From contig JAAXWX010000003.1 of assembly GCA_013334755.1 (NCBI GenBank), positions 1 through 64,000 on the forward strand: a stretch of DNA of 64,000 bases, read 5' to 3'. The translations under genes were made by a program, and so were the position numbers. Positions 62,845-64,000 of the stretch are shown here, in pieces. Positions within the stretch are counted from its first letter, which is position 1, and every line of letters starts with the position of its first letter. The notes beneath the pieces are model-generated. The model did not search any database, had not been told where the DNA came from, and was given only the letters and a program-made list of their open reading frames with translations. This DNA is from Chlorobiaceae bacterium. GTDB lineage: Bacteria; Bacteroidota; Chlorobiia; Chlorobiales; Chlorobiaceae.

Positions 62845-63372
62845 ATGCGAAACGTAATATCTTACAAGGGAGTCTGGCCGAAGCTGCATGAAACAGTTTT
62901 CGTGACGGACGGTGCATTTGTTATTGGCGACGTGCATATTGGTGCGCATTCAAGTGTCTGGTTCAATGCGGTGGTGAGGGGTGATGTCTGTCCTATCCGT
63001 ATTGGTGAGAAAACCAGCGTGCAGGATAATGCTACGCTGCATGTCACGCACGATACAGGCCCTTTACATATCGGCAACTGTGTTACCATCGGTCATGGTG
63101 CCGTGCTGCATGCCTGTACGGTGAAGGATAATGTTCTGATTGGAATGGGAGCAGTCCTGCTTGATGACTGCGTTGTGGAGCCTTGGTCGATTGTTGCTGC
63201 CGGTGCACTGGTAAGGCAGGGTTTTACGGTGCCTTCAGGTATGCTGGTTGCAGGTGTTCCCGCTAAAGTAATGCGTCCGATAACGGATGATGAGCGGCGC
63301 AATATTGAGGAGTCTCCCGAAAATTATGTCCGTTATTCACAAAACTATCGTGAAGAGGAAAAACAGTCTTGA
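62845..63372 (+). CDS. gamma-class carbonic anhydrase family (left-handed beta-helix)
   Basis: AFVIGDVHIGAHSSVWFNAVVRGDVCPIRIGEKTSVQDNATLHVTHDTGPLHIGNCVTIGHGAVLHACTVKDNVLIGMGAVLLD. Confidence 0.94.
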   Translation: MRNVISYKGVWPKLHETVFVTDGAFVIGDVHIGAHSSVWFNAVVRGDVCPIRIGEKTSVQDNATLHVTHDTGPLHIGNCVTIGHGAVLHACTVKDNVLIGMGAVLLDDCVVEPWSIVAAGALVRQGFTVPSGMLVAGVPAKVMRPITDDERRNIEESPENYVRYSQNYREEEKQS

Positions 63373-63498
63373 GAAAAGAGGTCTTCTTCTCTGATTTCGC
63401 TAAATTGGGCAGGACGTTTTTGATTGTTTCCGGCAGGCATGGGGCTTTTGTCCTGTTACTCTTTTTTTTAACGCATCTCACGAAACTCTTTGTCTGAT

Positions 63499-64000
63499 AT
63501 GATGCAAAACGATGTTGTTGTTGTCGGTGGTGGTATAAGCGGTCTCAGTCTTGCTTTTTATTGTGTACAGGCTGGCATGAAAACCACACTGCTTGAGAAA
63601 AATCATACAATCGGAGGTTCGTTTGCCTCCCCTGAGTATAGCGCAAACGGGAAGAAATTCTGGATGGAGCTTGGAGCTCATACCTGTTACAGCTCTTACC
63701 AGAATCTGCTTGATATAGTTGAAGAATGCGGCCTGAAAGATTGGATCATTCCTCGTGCAAAGGTCCCGTTTACCCTGCTTGTAGACGGTAAAATCAAATC
63801 CATTGTTTCTCAGCTCAATATTCTGGAACTGCTGGTTTCAGTCCCGAATCTCTTCACATTGAAGAAAACCGGTCTGAGTGTAAGCTCCTATTATTCAAAA
63901 ATTGTGGGAGAAGGGAACTACAGGGATGTGGTCAGCCACTTTTTCAATGCAGTGCCTTCTCAGGTAACCGATGATTTTCCTGCTGACATGATGTTTAAAA
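63499..64000 (+). CDS. FAD-dependent amine oxidase / protoporphyrinogen-oxidase-like protein, truncated by window end
   Basis: ATG at 63499 reads MMQNDVVVVGGGISGLSLAFYCVQAGMKTTLLEKNHTIGGSF (Rossmann FAD motif), open to the window end. Confidence 0.8.
   Translation, partial: MMQNDVVVVGGGISGLSLAFYCVQAGMKTTLLEKNHTIGGSFASPEYSANGKKFWMELGAHTCYSSYQNLLDIVEECGLKDWIIPRAKVPFTLLVDGKIKSIVSQLNILELLVSVPNLFTLKKTGLSVSSYYSKIVGEGNYRDVVSHFFNAVPSQVTDDFPADMMFK

Noticed and set aside
1-64000. CRISPR arrays, tRNA or rRNA genes
   Set aside because: No regularly spaced direct repeats, cloverleaf-like sequences or rRNA signatures were noticed; a tRNAscan/Infernal run would be needed to exclude small RNAs.

Overview
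This 64 kb window comes from a green sulfur bacterium (Chlorobi: Chlorobium/Pelodictyon/Prosthecochloris-like). The call rests on CsmA- and CsmE-type chlorosome proteins and on a bchE-bchM-bchH-bchS bacteriochlorophyll cluster. Left to right: a truncated type I secretion operon (ABC ATPase C-terminus, HlyD, TolC); an acyltransferase plus a surface-glycan glycosyltransferase cluster with a decayed IS3-type remnant; bchE, bchM and two large Mg-chelatase subunits with a TonB-dependent receptor; a serine-palmitoyltransferase-like enzyme beside an SDR; holA, ssb and pyrK; a chlorosome locus (ArsA-like ATPase, CsmC-like, CsmA, a PH-like protein with a charged repeat tail, a second ArsA-like ATPase); housekeeping genes (folK/folB, nadC, acpS, tig, M16 protease, recA, dus, asd, comEA, alr, aroA, rpsU, lptB); a cystathionine-beta-synthase-like protein that appears to have lost its catalytic lysine; an HpnP/BchQ-like radical SAM protein; an AraC regulator next to a csmE-like gene; an outer-membrane beta-barrel; a gamma carbonic anhydrase; and the start of an FAD-dependent oxidase. 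The most promising less-described candidates are the ArsA-csmC-csmA-PH-ArsA locus (possible Get3-like handling of chlorosome envelope proteins) and the PLP-fold/CBS pseudoenzyme. I saw no rRNA, convincing tRNA or CRISPR array. All family calls come from reading motifs; no database search was run.
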